Below are positions 39,494 to 49,739 of a stretch of DNA of 64,000 nt, piece after piece (within the stretch, counting starts at the first letter, position 1; every line of letters starts with the position of its first letter). Made by a program: the position numbers and the translations under genes. Below the pieces are notes generated by a model. That model searched no databases and was not told the DNA's origin. It worked only from the letters and a program-made list of their open reading frames with translations. This stretch comes from Endozoicomonas sp965198415 (lineage in GTDB: Bacteria; Pseudomonadota; Gammaproteobacteria; Pseudomonadales; Endozoicomonadaceae): contig CBDAPN010000030.1 of NCBI GenBank assembly GCA_965198415.1, positions 310,001 to 374,000 of the forward strand, given 5' to 3'.

Positions 39494-42400
39494 ATGAACC
39501 AATATCTCGCTATTCTGCTGACAACCCTCATTACCTTTGCTTCCTGTGGTTTGACCAACGCACAATATAGCGGCACCCAGGCTTATAACCATCCACAGGC
39601 GATGCATGCCTCAGTTAATATTGCCACCGGCACCTTTCACTTCTCTTACCCTTTAGTGAACATGACCGGCGTTCACGGGCCATTCATCATCAATCTAACC
39701 TACCGATTCAATGCTCAGGGCATGTTCGGCCTACCAACGGGCTGGCGGCTTGATCTGGATCACATCAATAACAATGTGGTTGAAATGAGTGGCCAGTGGT
39801 TAATCGACCCGCTCTGGCACGATGAAACCCTGTACGCCTCCGGTCTTAAATACTTCAACCAGCACGGCTCACGGTTTCAGGACAACGTCGAAGAGCAACC
39901 CATTCCCGGCGAAGAGTCCCGCTTTTACCGTTACCGCTCAACGCATAAAGACGGAACCTGCAAATACTTTTCCCACGGCGGCTTGCTCACCCTGCAAAAA
40001 GACCGCTTTGGCAATCGCATCACCTTTGAATACCAAGAGCCGGTAAAACACATTGAAGAAGCCCGGCTCACGGCAATCACCGACAACTATGGCAACCGCT
40101 ACACGTTCAGCTACGAGCCGGAGGTGATGAGGGTGCATTACCCCGATGGCAGAGAACAGCAAGTCTTCTTCTCCCCCACCGGCGTCTCGACCATTATCAA
40201 CCCGTTACAGCAGCGCTACGAATTTAAATACACCCACTTCAACGGTCACAACTTAATACGCACCATCCGCTCCCCCACCGGCCTGATCACCGAACTAAGC
40301 TACAGCACCATTCCCTTTCAAAACCACCGCGGCAAGGGTGTTTTACCCGTGGTTGCAGCGTATAAGCAGCTCGACAGTGCCGACGATAAAACCCACCACG
40401 AAACCCAATATGACTACATTTCAGACAGCAATTATACCGGTTATCCGTTGTATACTATGTCAGACGCCACTGACAGCCTGATGGACAGTAACGACCAAAA
40501 TTATCACTACTCCGTGGCAGTAAAACAGATTGATAGCACCACATCCCAGGTGCATGAAAAAATATACCGCTACAACTACCTGCATTTACCCGTCGATATT
40601 CGCATCCTTAAAAAACACAAAGAGTTTTTAAAAACCGAGTTCACCTACGCCATCAGCCCCTTTAAATACAGCCGCTCGACCAACTATGACAAACCGGCCA
40701 GTATGGTTCATTCGTTGTGGAGTGAACAGCACGGGCAGCATATCCCCAGCCACCGGATCGACCGTGGCTACGATCGGTTTGGCAATAAAACCACCGAGAG
40801 CCACTGGAGTTACCACCGCCCCGGCCAATACTGGCGCCAGTTAAGCGCCCTCAGCACGAAGTATTACACCGGCCATTTCAGCCTGCTGGCAGAAAAAATC
40901 CATACCGACCACACGTCCGGCCAGGCCATCAAAACCGAGTATCAATTATCACCCACGAACAAAAACCACCGCACCCGGCTAACCTACGCTAGCGAGGGCG
41001 ACAACCTGAGCTTATGGCATCCCTGGAAAAAAGAGCGCCTCTGCCACGACGATCTCGGGCGCGTCACGTTACGCCAACTGCAATGGGCAGCAAAAGGCAG
41101 GCCGGGCATTCAGCAAACGGTGACAAGGCACCGCTATTTATTCGACAGAACGTCCGCCCTGTTAACCACTCAGCACATCAGCCACCTTGGCAATATCACC
41201 GAGCGCCTGATGGACACACGCAATGCCCAGGTGCTCGCACGCATCTCCGCCCTCGGGGAAAAAACAGTCTATCGCTACAACGATCTTGGGCAACTGACTG
41301 AGCACATCGACCCCGAGGGCAATACCCACCGCATCGAGCACTATACGTTCGATCAGGATGGGATCAACGCCAAAGTGATAAAAACCCCGCTAGGCTTTAA
41401 AAAGCGCCACATCATGGACGCCTCCAATCGCACAACGGCGGTAGAAGACTGGATAGACGACCACTTTCATAAGATCAGCGAGCATCAGTATGACGCCTTT
41501 GGGCAAGTCGTCCGCAGTAAAAACCGCTTCGGCCAGCCCGTCACCTACCAATACGACGACCTGCTCCGGCTCACCAAGCATACCGACCCCTGGCTGAATA
41601 AAACCGAGATTGTGTACAACGATGAAGCGTTGGCCACCGACGTTCTGCTCAATGGCAACAAACAGCAGCGGTTACAAAAAACGCCCTGGTCATTAACCAC
41701 CACAGCGACCCACTACCCAGCGCCTGGTGCAACGATGATGGCGGTGCAGATCACCACCACCAAAAACGGCTTTGGTAAACCCATCAGCAAGGAGGAGGCA
41801 CTGCTTGATTTGCAATCCACCGCCAAACACCCACGCAGCAAAAAAACCTACGCCTACGACCCGCAGTTTAATAAAACCCGCATTGAAACCCGCAGTTTTG
41901 ATGGACTGACCCTGACAAAAGATATTGTTTATGACCTGTTTAACAACCCATACCACCATGTAAAAAAACAAAACGACAACGGAAAAATAACCTCCCACCG
42001 GGGTTATCAGCACATTTATAACGCCGACAACCAGCTAGAGCGCACCATCAGCCCGCCACTCGAATCGGGCAAGTCTTTGATTACCCACCACCGCTACAAC
42101 CCCAATGGTCGGGAAATCCAGCGCCAACTCCCCGACGGCAAAACCATTAACTACCAGTACAACCCCAGTGGGCTGCTGCAATCGGCCCACTGGCAACGCC
42201 ACAACAAGACCTTTCGGGTAGACCACCACTACGACGCCGATGGGCATCTGACCCAAATTTCTGACACCGACGGTCAGCAGCAACACTACCAGTACGATCT
42301 ACGAGGCAACCTGACCCGGCGCATCTACCCCGATAACCGTCAGCAAACCTACGCCTACGATCAGGCGGGCCGACTGACCGAGCAAAAAAACGTCGGCAAC

Positions 42401-44398
42401 CGGGTACTTACCTATCATTACGATGACAAAGACCGGGGCAAACTCTCCGCCATTACGAGTGACGCCCATGAAGTACGCTTCACTTACGGCACAGACGACA
42501 ATGGCCATCAAGGTCGGCTAGTGGGGATTGAGCGCAATATGGCCGGGAGCGAGAAAACCCGTGAAACTTTTCATTATGACCCCTACGGCCGGGTCAAGCT
42601 CGCACAAGTGACTGGTGCGGCCACACAACCGCTGGTCACCAGAGCGTATCAATACTCCCCCCGTGGCGAGCTCAACCAACAAACCACCATCACCCAAACG
42701 CCAGACAACCGCCGTAAAACCCACACCATCAGCTACGACTATGACGGTTTATTTCGACTGGTCAAAGAGGCACACCGCCCCCACGGTGCCGGTACCATTC
42801 GCTACCAGTACGACGGCAACAACAACCTGATCACAGAGCACCGCAGCGATACCACCATTCACCGCCATTACAACGCTGGTGACCAACTGATCAGGATCAA
42901 CAAAGTGAACCGCAACGCACCGGATGAACAGCTGCACATCCGCCACGACGACAACGGTCGTATAGTGGTGGACCATCTCGGGCAGCAATACGATTACGAT
43001 GACAAAGGCGTGCTACTGGCGGTCCGCGATGCCAACGGCCAGCCACTGGCCAGCTTTCATTACTTACCCGACGGCATCCTCGGCCACATTCACAACGGCA
43101 ACAAGCGTCAGAGTTTTTACTACCATAACAATGGTCAGGTGCAGACGGTCATTAAAAATGGCAAGTTGCACGACTACATTCGATACAGCAACAAATTTCT
43201 CGGAGCACTAACAGAAGGCGGTACAGAGCAGCTGTTTATCTCCAATCAAAGTACCGGTGCCCGGCTCAACGTTGATAAAAAAGGCAAAAAATCCGCAAAC
43301 TTTTACGACTATGAAGGGTATGGGGAAGGGTATGAACAAAGCAGTAGCGCAATGGATACAGACGACTCGTCTAGCTCCGACTTCCTCTGGAATCAGGAGT
43401 TTCGGGATAAAGCAACAGGCCTTGTCTATTTGCGCCACCGTTTTTACCACCCCGACCTGAGACGCTTCACCACCCGTGACACCAAAAGCCTTGATAACCG
43501 ATACGCCTATGCAGTTGCTAACCCGATCGCATTTACTGACCCTAGCGGGCAGTCTGCTGTATCTTCTTCTGTTCAGATTATATCGTCTTTTTTTTTGATA
43601 TTATATGGCGTCGCCAATCTCATAGCTGCCATTACCTCTATGAGCCCTGCGGTGACATCCAGTGCAATCGGAAATCTAGTTATTGGCGTGACTGGGCTAC
43701 TCTCGGGAATAGCTCTGCGCGTTTCTCAAGATAGGCTTGATAATGGTCACAAAACCCTTGGAGAAGGTCTGCGTTATACCGGTATAGCCCTTGGTGTCTT
43801 ATCACTCTTTTCCACCTTAGCAGTGGCAGCCCCCCATATTTATCTTAGATTTTTCGCTAATACTGCTAATACTGCTGCCCAAGCGATCTCTGACAGTGTT
43901 GCCGGTCCTATGCCACTTACCAGTTCATCAGCTTATTGGGGAGCTGAAACGGAAACGACCCCAGCCTACCTGCAAAACTTATTAACCAACAGAGAGCCTC
44001 CCTCTTATGAAGCAGTGCAGCCACATGATGCCACTGAGCTATTCAATACATTCAGAAGGACAAGCCAGGGAGGGCAAGAATCGGTAGCCGCAGAGGCTAG
44101 GGGTGACTTGTATCGCTCAACACCTACAAGCGATGCAGCATCTGCTGCATACCCGCCTCCCAACTACGCTGTAGGCCCTCCTCCCCCATATCAGGAGGGG
44201 CAACTAGTGGCAGACCTCCCCCCTGACTATGTCGAAGCGTCACTGATGGAGCAGCCCACACCCCCTACGGGTAGTGCAACACGTGGTTTGATAAGTAGAT
44301 TCTTTAATTGGTTTCGGGGGCAACCGAGTACGGATATTCACGCATCTGCCCCAACTGAAGAAGGGGCCGCTACACATCAGGTTGAAACTTATTTCTGA
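39494..44398 (+). CDS. RHS6: secreted RHS/YD-repeat protein, tail type B variant
   Basis: 1,634 residues, the shortest copy. Shell with DPSG at 1349-1352. The tail is a type B variant: after the hydrophobic part (IISSFFLILYGVANLIAAIT) it lacks the SSNSEVTAANTTSSAAW block of RHS4/5/7 and has NTANTAAQAISDSVAGPM and AYWGAETETTPAY instead. It carries four PPxY motifs: PPSY (1502-1505), PPNY (1555-1558), PPPY (1563-1566) and PPDY (1576-1579). The conserved peptide reads NTFRRTSQGGQ, and GLISRFFNWFRGQPST precedes the QVETYF end. Confidence 0.92.
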   Translation: MNQYLAILLTTLITFASCGLTNAQYSGTQAYNHPQAMHASVNIATGTFHFSYPLVNMTGVHGPFIINLTYRFNAQGMFGLPTGWRLDLDHINNNVVEMSGQWLIDPLWHDETLYASGLKYFNQHGSRFQDNVEEQPIPGEESRFYRYRSTHKDGTCKYFSHGGLLTLQKDRFGNRITFEYQEPVKHIEEARLTAITDNYGNRYTFSYEPEVMRVHYPDGREQQVFFSPTGVSTIINPLQQRYEFKYTHFNGHNLIRTIRSPTGLITELSYSTIPFQNHRGKGVLPVVAAYKQLDSADDKTHHETQYDYISDSNYTGYPLYTMSDATDSLMDSNDQNYHYSVAVKQIDSTTSQVHEKIYRYNYLHLPVDIRILKKHKEFLKTEFTYAISPFKYSRSTNYDKPASMVHSLWSEQHGQHIPSHRIDRGYDRFGNKTTESHWSYHRPGQYWRQLSALSTKYYTGHFSLLAEKIHTDHTSGQAIKTEYQLSPTNKNHRTRLTYASEGDNLSLWHPWKKERLCHDDLGRVTLRQLQWAAKGRPGIQQTVTRHRYLFDRTSALLTTQHISHLGNITERLMDTRNAQVLARISALGEKTVYRYNDLGQLTEHIDPEGNTHRIEHYTFDQDGINAKVIKTPLGFKKRHIMDASNRTTAVEDWIDDHFHKISEHQYDAFGQVVRSKNRFGQPVTYQYDDLLRLTKHTDPWLNKTEIVYNDEALATDVLLNGNKQQRLQKTPWSLTTTATHYPAPGATMMAVQITTTKNGFGKPISKEEALLDLQSTAKHPRSKKTYAYDPQFNKTRIETRSFDGLTLTKDIVYDLFNNPYHHVKKQNDNGKITSHRGYQHIYNADNQLERTISPPLESGKSLITHHRYNPNGREIQRQLPDGKTINYQYNPSGLLQSAHWQRHNKTFRVDHHYDADGHLTQISDTDGQQQHYQYDLRGNLTRRIYPDNRQQTYAYDQAGRLTEQKNVGNRVLTYHYDDKDRGKLSAITSDAHEVRFTYGTDDNGHQGRLVGIERNMAGSEKTRETFHYDPYGRVKLAQVTGAATQPLVTRAYQYSPRGELNQQTTITQTPDNRRKTHTISYDYDGLFRLVKEAHRPHGAGTIRYQYDGNNNLITEHRSDTTIHRHYNAGDQLIRINKVNRNAPDEQLHIRHDDNGRIVVDHLGQQYDYDDKGVLLAVRDANGQPLASFHYLPDGILGHIHNGNKRQSFYYHNNGQVQTVIKNGKLHDYIRYSNKFLGALTEGGTEQLFISNQSTGARLNVDKKGKKSANFYDYEGYGEGYEQSSSAMDTDDSSSSDFLWNQEFRDKATGLVYLRHRFYHPDLRRFTTRDTKSLDNRYAYAVANPIAFTDPSGQSAVSSSVQIISSFFLILYGVANLIAAITSMSPAVTSSAIGNLVIGVTGLLSGIALRVSQDRLDNGHKTLGEGLRYTGIALGVLSLFSTLAVAAPHIYLRFFANTANTAAQAISDSVAGPMPLTSSSAYWGAETETTPAYLQNLLTNREPPSYEAVQPHDATELFNTFRRTSQGGQESVAAEARGDLYRSTPTSDAASAAYPPPNYAVGPPPPYQEGQLVADLPPDYVEASLMEQPTPPTGSATRGLISRFFNWFRGQPSTDIHASAPTEEGAATHQVETYF

Positions 44399-44602
44399 CA
44401 GTAACTTCAGACTGTCTGATTACCCAGAGTGCACTCAGAGCACAGCCCTCGCGCTGGAATTTTTTGCATTGAGAGGTTTTCTACAAACGAGGGCGACAGC
44501 GCATTGATGAAGATCAGGGTGCGGTCGGAAAAATTTACCAATAAGCCAGCGTTTCACTGTGGCTTACGGTCTATTTCTCATTATCTTTTGCAAGAGAGAC
44601 CC

Positions 44603-47600
44603 ATGAACCAATATCTCGCTATTCTGCTGACAACCGTCATTACCTTTGCTTCCTGTGGTTTGACCAACGCACAATATAGCGGCACCCAGGCTTACAACCA
44701 TCAGCAAGCGATGCATGCCTCGGTTAACATTGCCACCGGCACCTTTCACTTCTCTTACCCTTTAGTGAAAATGACCGGCGTTCATGGGCCATTCATCATC
44801 AATCTAACCTACCGATTCAATGCTCAGGGCATGTTCGGCCTGCCAACGGGCTGGCGGCTTGATCTGGATCACATCAATAACAATGTGGTTGAAATGGGTG
44901 GCCAGTGGTTAATCGACCCGCTCTGGCACGATGAAACCCTGTACGCCTCCGGTCTTAAATACTTCAACCAGCACGGCTCACGGTTTCAGGACAACGTCGA
45001 AGAGCAACCCATTCCCGGCGAAGAGTCCCGCTTTTACCGTTACCGCTCAACCCATAAAGACGGAACCTGCAAATACTTTTCCCACGGCGGCTTGCTCACC
45101 CTGCAAAAAGACCGCTTTGGCAATCGCATCACCTTTGAATATCAAGAGCCGGTAAAACACATTGAAGAAGCCCGGCTCACGGCAATCACCGACAACTATG
45201 GCAACCGCTACACGTTCAGCTACGAGCCGGAGGTGATGAGGGTCCATTATCCCGATGGCAGAGAACAGCAAGTCTTCTTCTCCCCCACCGGCGTCTCGAC
45301 CATTATCAACCCGTTACAGCAGCGCTACGAATTTAAATACACCCACTTCAACGGTCACCACTTAATACGCACCATCCGCTCCCCCACCGGCCTGATCACC
45401 GAGCTAAGCTACAGCACCATTCCCTTTCAAAACCACCGCGGCAAGGGTGTTTTACCCGTGGTCGCAGCGTATAAGCAGCTCGACAGTGCCGACGATAAAA
45501 CCCACCACGAAACCCAATATGACTACATTTCAGGCAGCAATTATACCGGTTATCCGTTGTATACCATGTCAGACGTCACTGACAGTCTGATGGACAGTAA
45601 CGACCAAAATTACCACTACTCCGTGGCAGTAAAACAGATTGATAGCACCACATCCCAGGTGCATGAAAAAATATACCGCTACAACTACCTGCATTTACCC
45701 GTCGATATTCGCATCCTTAAAACACACAAAGAGTTTTTAAAAACCGAGTTCACCTACGCCATCAGCCCATTTAAATACAGCCGCTCTACCAACTATGACA
45801 AACCGGCCAGTATGGTTCATTCGTTGTGGAGTGAACAACACGGGCAGCATATCCCCAACCACCGGATCGACCGTGGCTACGATCAGTTTGGCAATAAAAC
45901 CACCGAGAGCCACTGGAGTTACCACCGCCCCGGCCAATACTGGCGCCAGTTAACCGGCCTCAGCGCGAAGTATTACACCGGCCATTTCAGCCTGCTGGCA
46001 GAAAAAATCCATACCGACCACACATCCGGCCAGGCCATCAAAACCGAGTATCAATTATCACCCACGAACAAAAACCACCGCACCCGGCTAACCTACGCTA
46101 GCGAGGGCGACAACCTGAGCTTATGGCACCCCTGGAAAAAAGAGCGCCTCTGCCACGACGATCTCGGGCGCGTCACGTTACGCCAACTGCAATGGGCAGC
46201 AAAAGGCAGGCCGGGCATTCAGCAAACGGTGACAAGGCACCGCTATTTATTCGACAAAACATCCGCCCTGTTAACCACTCAGCACATCAGCCACCTTGGC
46301 AATATCACCGAGCGCCTGATGGACACACGCAATGCCCAGGTGCTCGCGCGCATCTCCGCCCTCGGGGAAAAAACAGCCTATCGCTACAACGATCTTGGGC
46401 AACTGACTGAGCACATCGACCCCGAGGGCAATACCCACCGCATCGAGCACTATACGTTCGATCAGGATGGGATCAACGCCAAAGTGATAAAAACCCCGCT
46501 AGGCTTTAAAAAGCGCCACATCATGGACGCCTCCAATCGCACAACGGCGGTAGAAGACTGGATAGACGACCACTTTCATAAGATCAGCGAGCATCAGTAT
46601 GACGCCTTTGGGCAAGTCGTCCGCAGTAAAAACCGCTTCGGCCAGCCCGTCACCTACCAATACGACGACCTGCTCCGGCTCACCAAGCATACCGACCCCT
46701 GGCTGAATAAAACCGAGATTGTGTACAACGATGAAGCGTTGGCCACCGACGTTCTGCTCAATGGCAACAAACAGCAGCGGTTACAAAAAACGCCCTGGTC
46801 ATTAACCACCACAGCGACCCACTACCCAGCGCCTGGTGCAACGATGATGGCGGTGCAGATCACCACCACCAAAAACGGCTTTGGTAAACCCATCAGCAAG
46901 GAGGAGGCACTGCTCGACTTGCAATCCACCGCCAAACACCCACGCAGCAAAGAAACCTACGCCTACGACCCGCAGTTTAATAAAACCCGCATTGAAACCC
47001 GCAGTTTTGATGGACTGACCCTGACAAAAGATATTGTTTATGACCTGTTTAACAACCCATACCACCATGTAAAACAACAAAACGACAACGGAAAAATAAC
47101 CACCCACCGGGGTTATCAGCACATTTATAACGCCGACAACCAGCTAGAGCGCACCATCAGCCCGCCACTCGAATCGGGCAAGTCTTTGATTACCCACCAC
47201 CGCTACAACCCCAATGGTCGGGAAATCCAGCGCCAACTCCCCGACGGCAAAACCATTAACTATCAGTACAACCCCAGTGGGCTGCTGCAATCGGCCCACT
47301 GGCAACGCCACAACAAGACCTTTCGGGTAGACCACCACTACGACGCCGATGGGCATCTGACCCAAATTTCTGACACCGACGGTCAGCAGCAACACTACCA
47401 GTACGATCTACGAGGTAACCTGACCCGGCGCATCTACCCCGATAACCGTCAGCAAACCTATGCCTACGATCAGGCGGGCCGACTGACCGAGCAAAAAAAC
47501 GTCGGCAACCGGGTACTAACCTATCATTACGATAACAAAGACCGGGGCAAACTCTCCGCCATTACGAGTGACGCCCATGAAGTACGCTTCACTTACGGCA

Positions 47601-49534
47601 CAGACGACAATGGCCATCAAGGTCGGCTAGTGGGGATTGAGCGCAATATGGCCGGGAGCGAGAAAACCCGTGAAACTTTTCATTATGACCCCTACGGCCG
47701 GGTCAAGTGCGCGCAAGTGACCACCGCAACCACTGATGCGGCCACACAACCGCTGGTCACCAGAGCGTATCAATACTCCCCCCGTGGCGAGCTCAACCAA
47801 CAAACCACCATCACCCAAACGCCAGACAACCGCCGTGAAACCCACACCATCAGCTACGACTATGACGGTTTATTTCGACTGGTCAAAGAGACACACCGCC
47901 CCCACGGTGCCGGTACCATTCGCTACCAGTACGACGGCAACAACAACCTGATCACAGAGCACCGCAGCGATACCACCATTCACCGCCATTACAACGCTGC
48001 TGACCAACTGATCAGGATCAACAAAGTGAACCGCAACGCACCGGATGAACAGCTGCACATCCGCCACGACGACAACGGTCGTATGGTGGTGGACCATCTC
48101 GGGCAGCAATACGATTACGATGACAAAGGCGTGCTACTGGCGGTCCGCGATGCCAACGGTCAGCCACTGGCCAGCTTTCATTACTTACCCGACGGCATCC
48201 TCGGCCACATTCACAACGGCAACAAGCGTCAGAGTTTTTACTACCATAATAATGGTCAGGTGCAGACGGTCATTAAAAATGGCAAGTTGCACGACTACAT
48301 TCGATACAGCAACAAATTTCTCGGAGCACTAACAGAAGGCGGTACAGAGCAGCTGTTTATCTCCAATCAAAGTACCGGTGCCCGGCTCAACGTTGATAAA
48401 AAAGGCAAAAAATCCGCAAACTTTTACGACTATGAAGGGTATGGGGAAGGGTATGAACAAGGCAGTAGCGCAATGGGGGCAGACGACTCATCTAGCTCCG
48501 ACTTCCTCTGGAATCAGGAGTTTCGGGATAAAGCAACAGGCCTTGTCTATTTGCGCCACCGTTTTTACCACCCCGACCTGAGACGCTTCACCACCCGTGA
48601 CACCAAAAGCCTTGATAACCGATACGCCTATGCAGTTGCTAACCCGATCGCATTTATTGACCCTAGCGGGCAGTCTGTTGCATATGCTCTTCAGGTGATA
48701 TCGGCTGTTGTTATGATATTATATGGCATCTTCAATCTCATAGCTGCCATTACCTCTATGGACGTTGCGGTGACACCCAGTGCAGTCGGAAGTCTAGTTG
48801 GTGGCGTGACTGGGCTACTCTCGGGAGCAACTCTGGGCATTGCTCAAGATAGGCTTGATCATGGTCACAAAACCCTTGGAGAAGGTCTGAGTTATACCGG
48901 TATAGCCCTTGCTGTCTTATCACTCTTTTCCTCCTTAGCAGCCCCGCGTATTTATCTTGCATTTTTCCCTAGTACTAGTGCCCAAGCGACGTCTGAAAGT
49001 GTTTCCGGTGCTATGCCACTGCTCTCTTCAAATTCAGAAGTTACTGCAGCGAATACCACTTCATCGGCTGCTTGGAGAACTGAACTTGAAATGAGCCAAG
49101 CCTACCGGCAAAGCGTATTAAGCGGCAGATCGCCTCCCCCTTATGAAGAAGCGCCGCCAGAGGGTCAGGCTCACCTACGCAATACGCTCAGAAGTACAAG
49201 CCAGGGAGGGCAAGAATCGGTAGCCGGAGAGGCTATGGGTGACTTGTATCGCTCAACACCTACAAGCGATGCGGCATCTGCTGCATCCCCGCCTCCTAGG
49301 TACACTGTAGGCCCTCCTCCCCCATATCAGGAAATGGCAGACCTCCCCCCTGACTATGCTGGCATGGGACTGAATGAGCGGTTCGGTACTGCAGTAAGTC
49401 GTTTTAGAAACGCAAGTTCGAGGTGTTTTGGTAGATTTTGCAATTGGTTTGGGGGGCAATCGAGTACGGGTATTCACCCACCTGCCCCAACTGAAGAAGG
49501 GGCCGCTGCACAGCAGGTTGAAACTTATTTCTGA
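44603..49534 (+). CDS. RHS7: secreted RHS/YD-repeat protein, tail type B
   Basis: 1,643 residues, internal ATG chosen as for RHS5 (the upstream frame is open for 58 codons). It combines the long QVTTATTDAATQ allele, otherwise seen only with type A tails, with a type B tail, a sign of recombination between copies. DPSG at 1353-1356. Four PPxY motifs: PPPY (1511-1514), PPRY (1564-1567), PPPY (1572-1575) and PPDY (1582-1585). The basic-aromatic segment is GRFCNWFGGQSST; ends QQVETYF. Confidence 0.92.
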   Translation: MNQYLAILLTTVITFASCGLTNAQYSGTQAYNHQQAMHASVNIATGTFHFSYPLVKMTGVHGPFIINLTYRFNAQGMFGLPTGWRLDLDHINNNVVEMGGQWLIDPLWHDETLYASGLKYFNQHGSRFQDNVEEQPIPGEESRFYRYRSTHKDGTCKYFSHGGLLTLQKDRFGNRITFEYQEPVKHIEEARLTAITDNYGNRYTFSYEPEVMRVHYPDGREQQVFFSPTGVSTIINPLQQRYEFKYTHFNGHHLIRTIRSPTGLITELSYSTIPFQNHRGKGVLPVVAAYKQLDSADDKTHHETQYDYISGSNYTGYPLYTMSDVTDSLMDSNDQNYHYSVAVKQIDSTTSQVHEKIYRYNYLHLPVDIRILKTHKEFLKTEFTYAISPFKYSRSTNYDKPASMVHSLWSEQHGQHIPNHRIDRGYDQFGNKTTESHWSYHRPGQYWRQLTGLSAKYYTGHFSLLAEKIHTDHTSGQAIKTEYQLSPTNKNHRTRLTYASEGDNLSLWHPWKKERLCHDDLGRVTLRQLQWAAKGRPGIQQTVTRHRYLFDKTSALLTTQHISHLGNITERLMDTRNAQVLARISALGEKTAYRYNDLGQLTEHIDPEGNTHRIEHYTFDQDGINAKVIKTPLGFKKRHIMDASNRTTAVEDWIDDHFHKISEHQYDAFGQVVRSKNRFGQPVTYQYDDLLRLTKHTDPWLNKTEIVYNDEALATDVLLNGNKQQRLQKTPWSLTTTATHYPAPGATMMAVQITTTKNGFGKPISKEEALLDLQSTAKHPRSKETYAYDPQFNKTRIETRSFDGLTLTKDIVYDLFNNPYHHVKQQNDNGKITTHRGYQHIYNADNQLERTISPPLESGKSLITHHRYNPNGREIQRQLPDGKTINYQYNPSGLLQSAHWQRHNKTFRVDHHYDADGHLTQISDTDGQQQHYQYDLRGNLTRRIYPDNRQQTYAYDQAGRLTEQKNVGNRVLTYHYDNKDRGKLSAITSDAHEVRFTYGTDDNGHQGRLVGIERNMAGSEKTRETFHYDPYGRVKCAQVTTATTDAATQPLVTRAYQYSPRGELNQQTTITQTPDNRRETHTISYDYDGLFRLVKETHRPHGAGTIRYQYDGNNNLITEHRSDTTIHRHYNAADQLIRINKVNRNAPDEQLHIRHDDNGRMVVDHLGQQYDYDDKGVLLAVRDANGQPLASFHYLPDGILGHIHNGNKRQSFYYHNNGQVQTVIKNGKLHDYIRYSNKFLGALTEGGTEQLFISNQSTGARLNVDKKGKKSANFYDYEGYGEGYEQGSSAMGADDSSSSDFLWNQEFRDKATGLVYLRHRFYHPDLRRFTTRDTKSLDNRYAYAVANPIAFIDPSGQSVAYALQVISAVVMILYGIFNLIAAITSMDVAVTPSAVGSLVGGVTGLLSGATLGIAQDRLDHGHKTLGEGLSYTGIALAVLSLFSSLAAPRIYLAFFPSTSAQATSESVSGAMPLLSSNSEVTAANTTSSAAWRTELEMSQAYRQSVLSGRSPPPYEEAPPEGQAHLRNTLRSTSQGGQESVAGEAMGDLYRSTPTSDAASAASPPPRYTVGPPPPYQEMADLPPDYAGMGLNERFGTAVSRFRNASSRCFGRFCNWFGGQSSTGIHPPAPTEEGAAAQQVETYF

Positions 49535-49739
49535 CAGTAACTTCAGGCTGTCTGATTACCCAGAGTGCACTCAGAGCACAGCCCTCGCGCTGGAGTTTGT
49601 TGCATTGAGAGGTTTTCTACAAATGAGGGCGACGGCACATTGGTGAAGATCAGGGGTGCGGTCGGAAAAATTTACAAATAAGCCAGCGTTTCACTGTGGC
49701 TTACGGTCTATTTCTCATTATCTTTTGCAAGAGAGATCC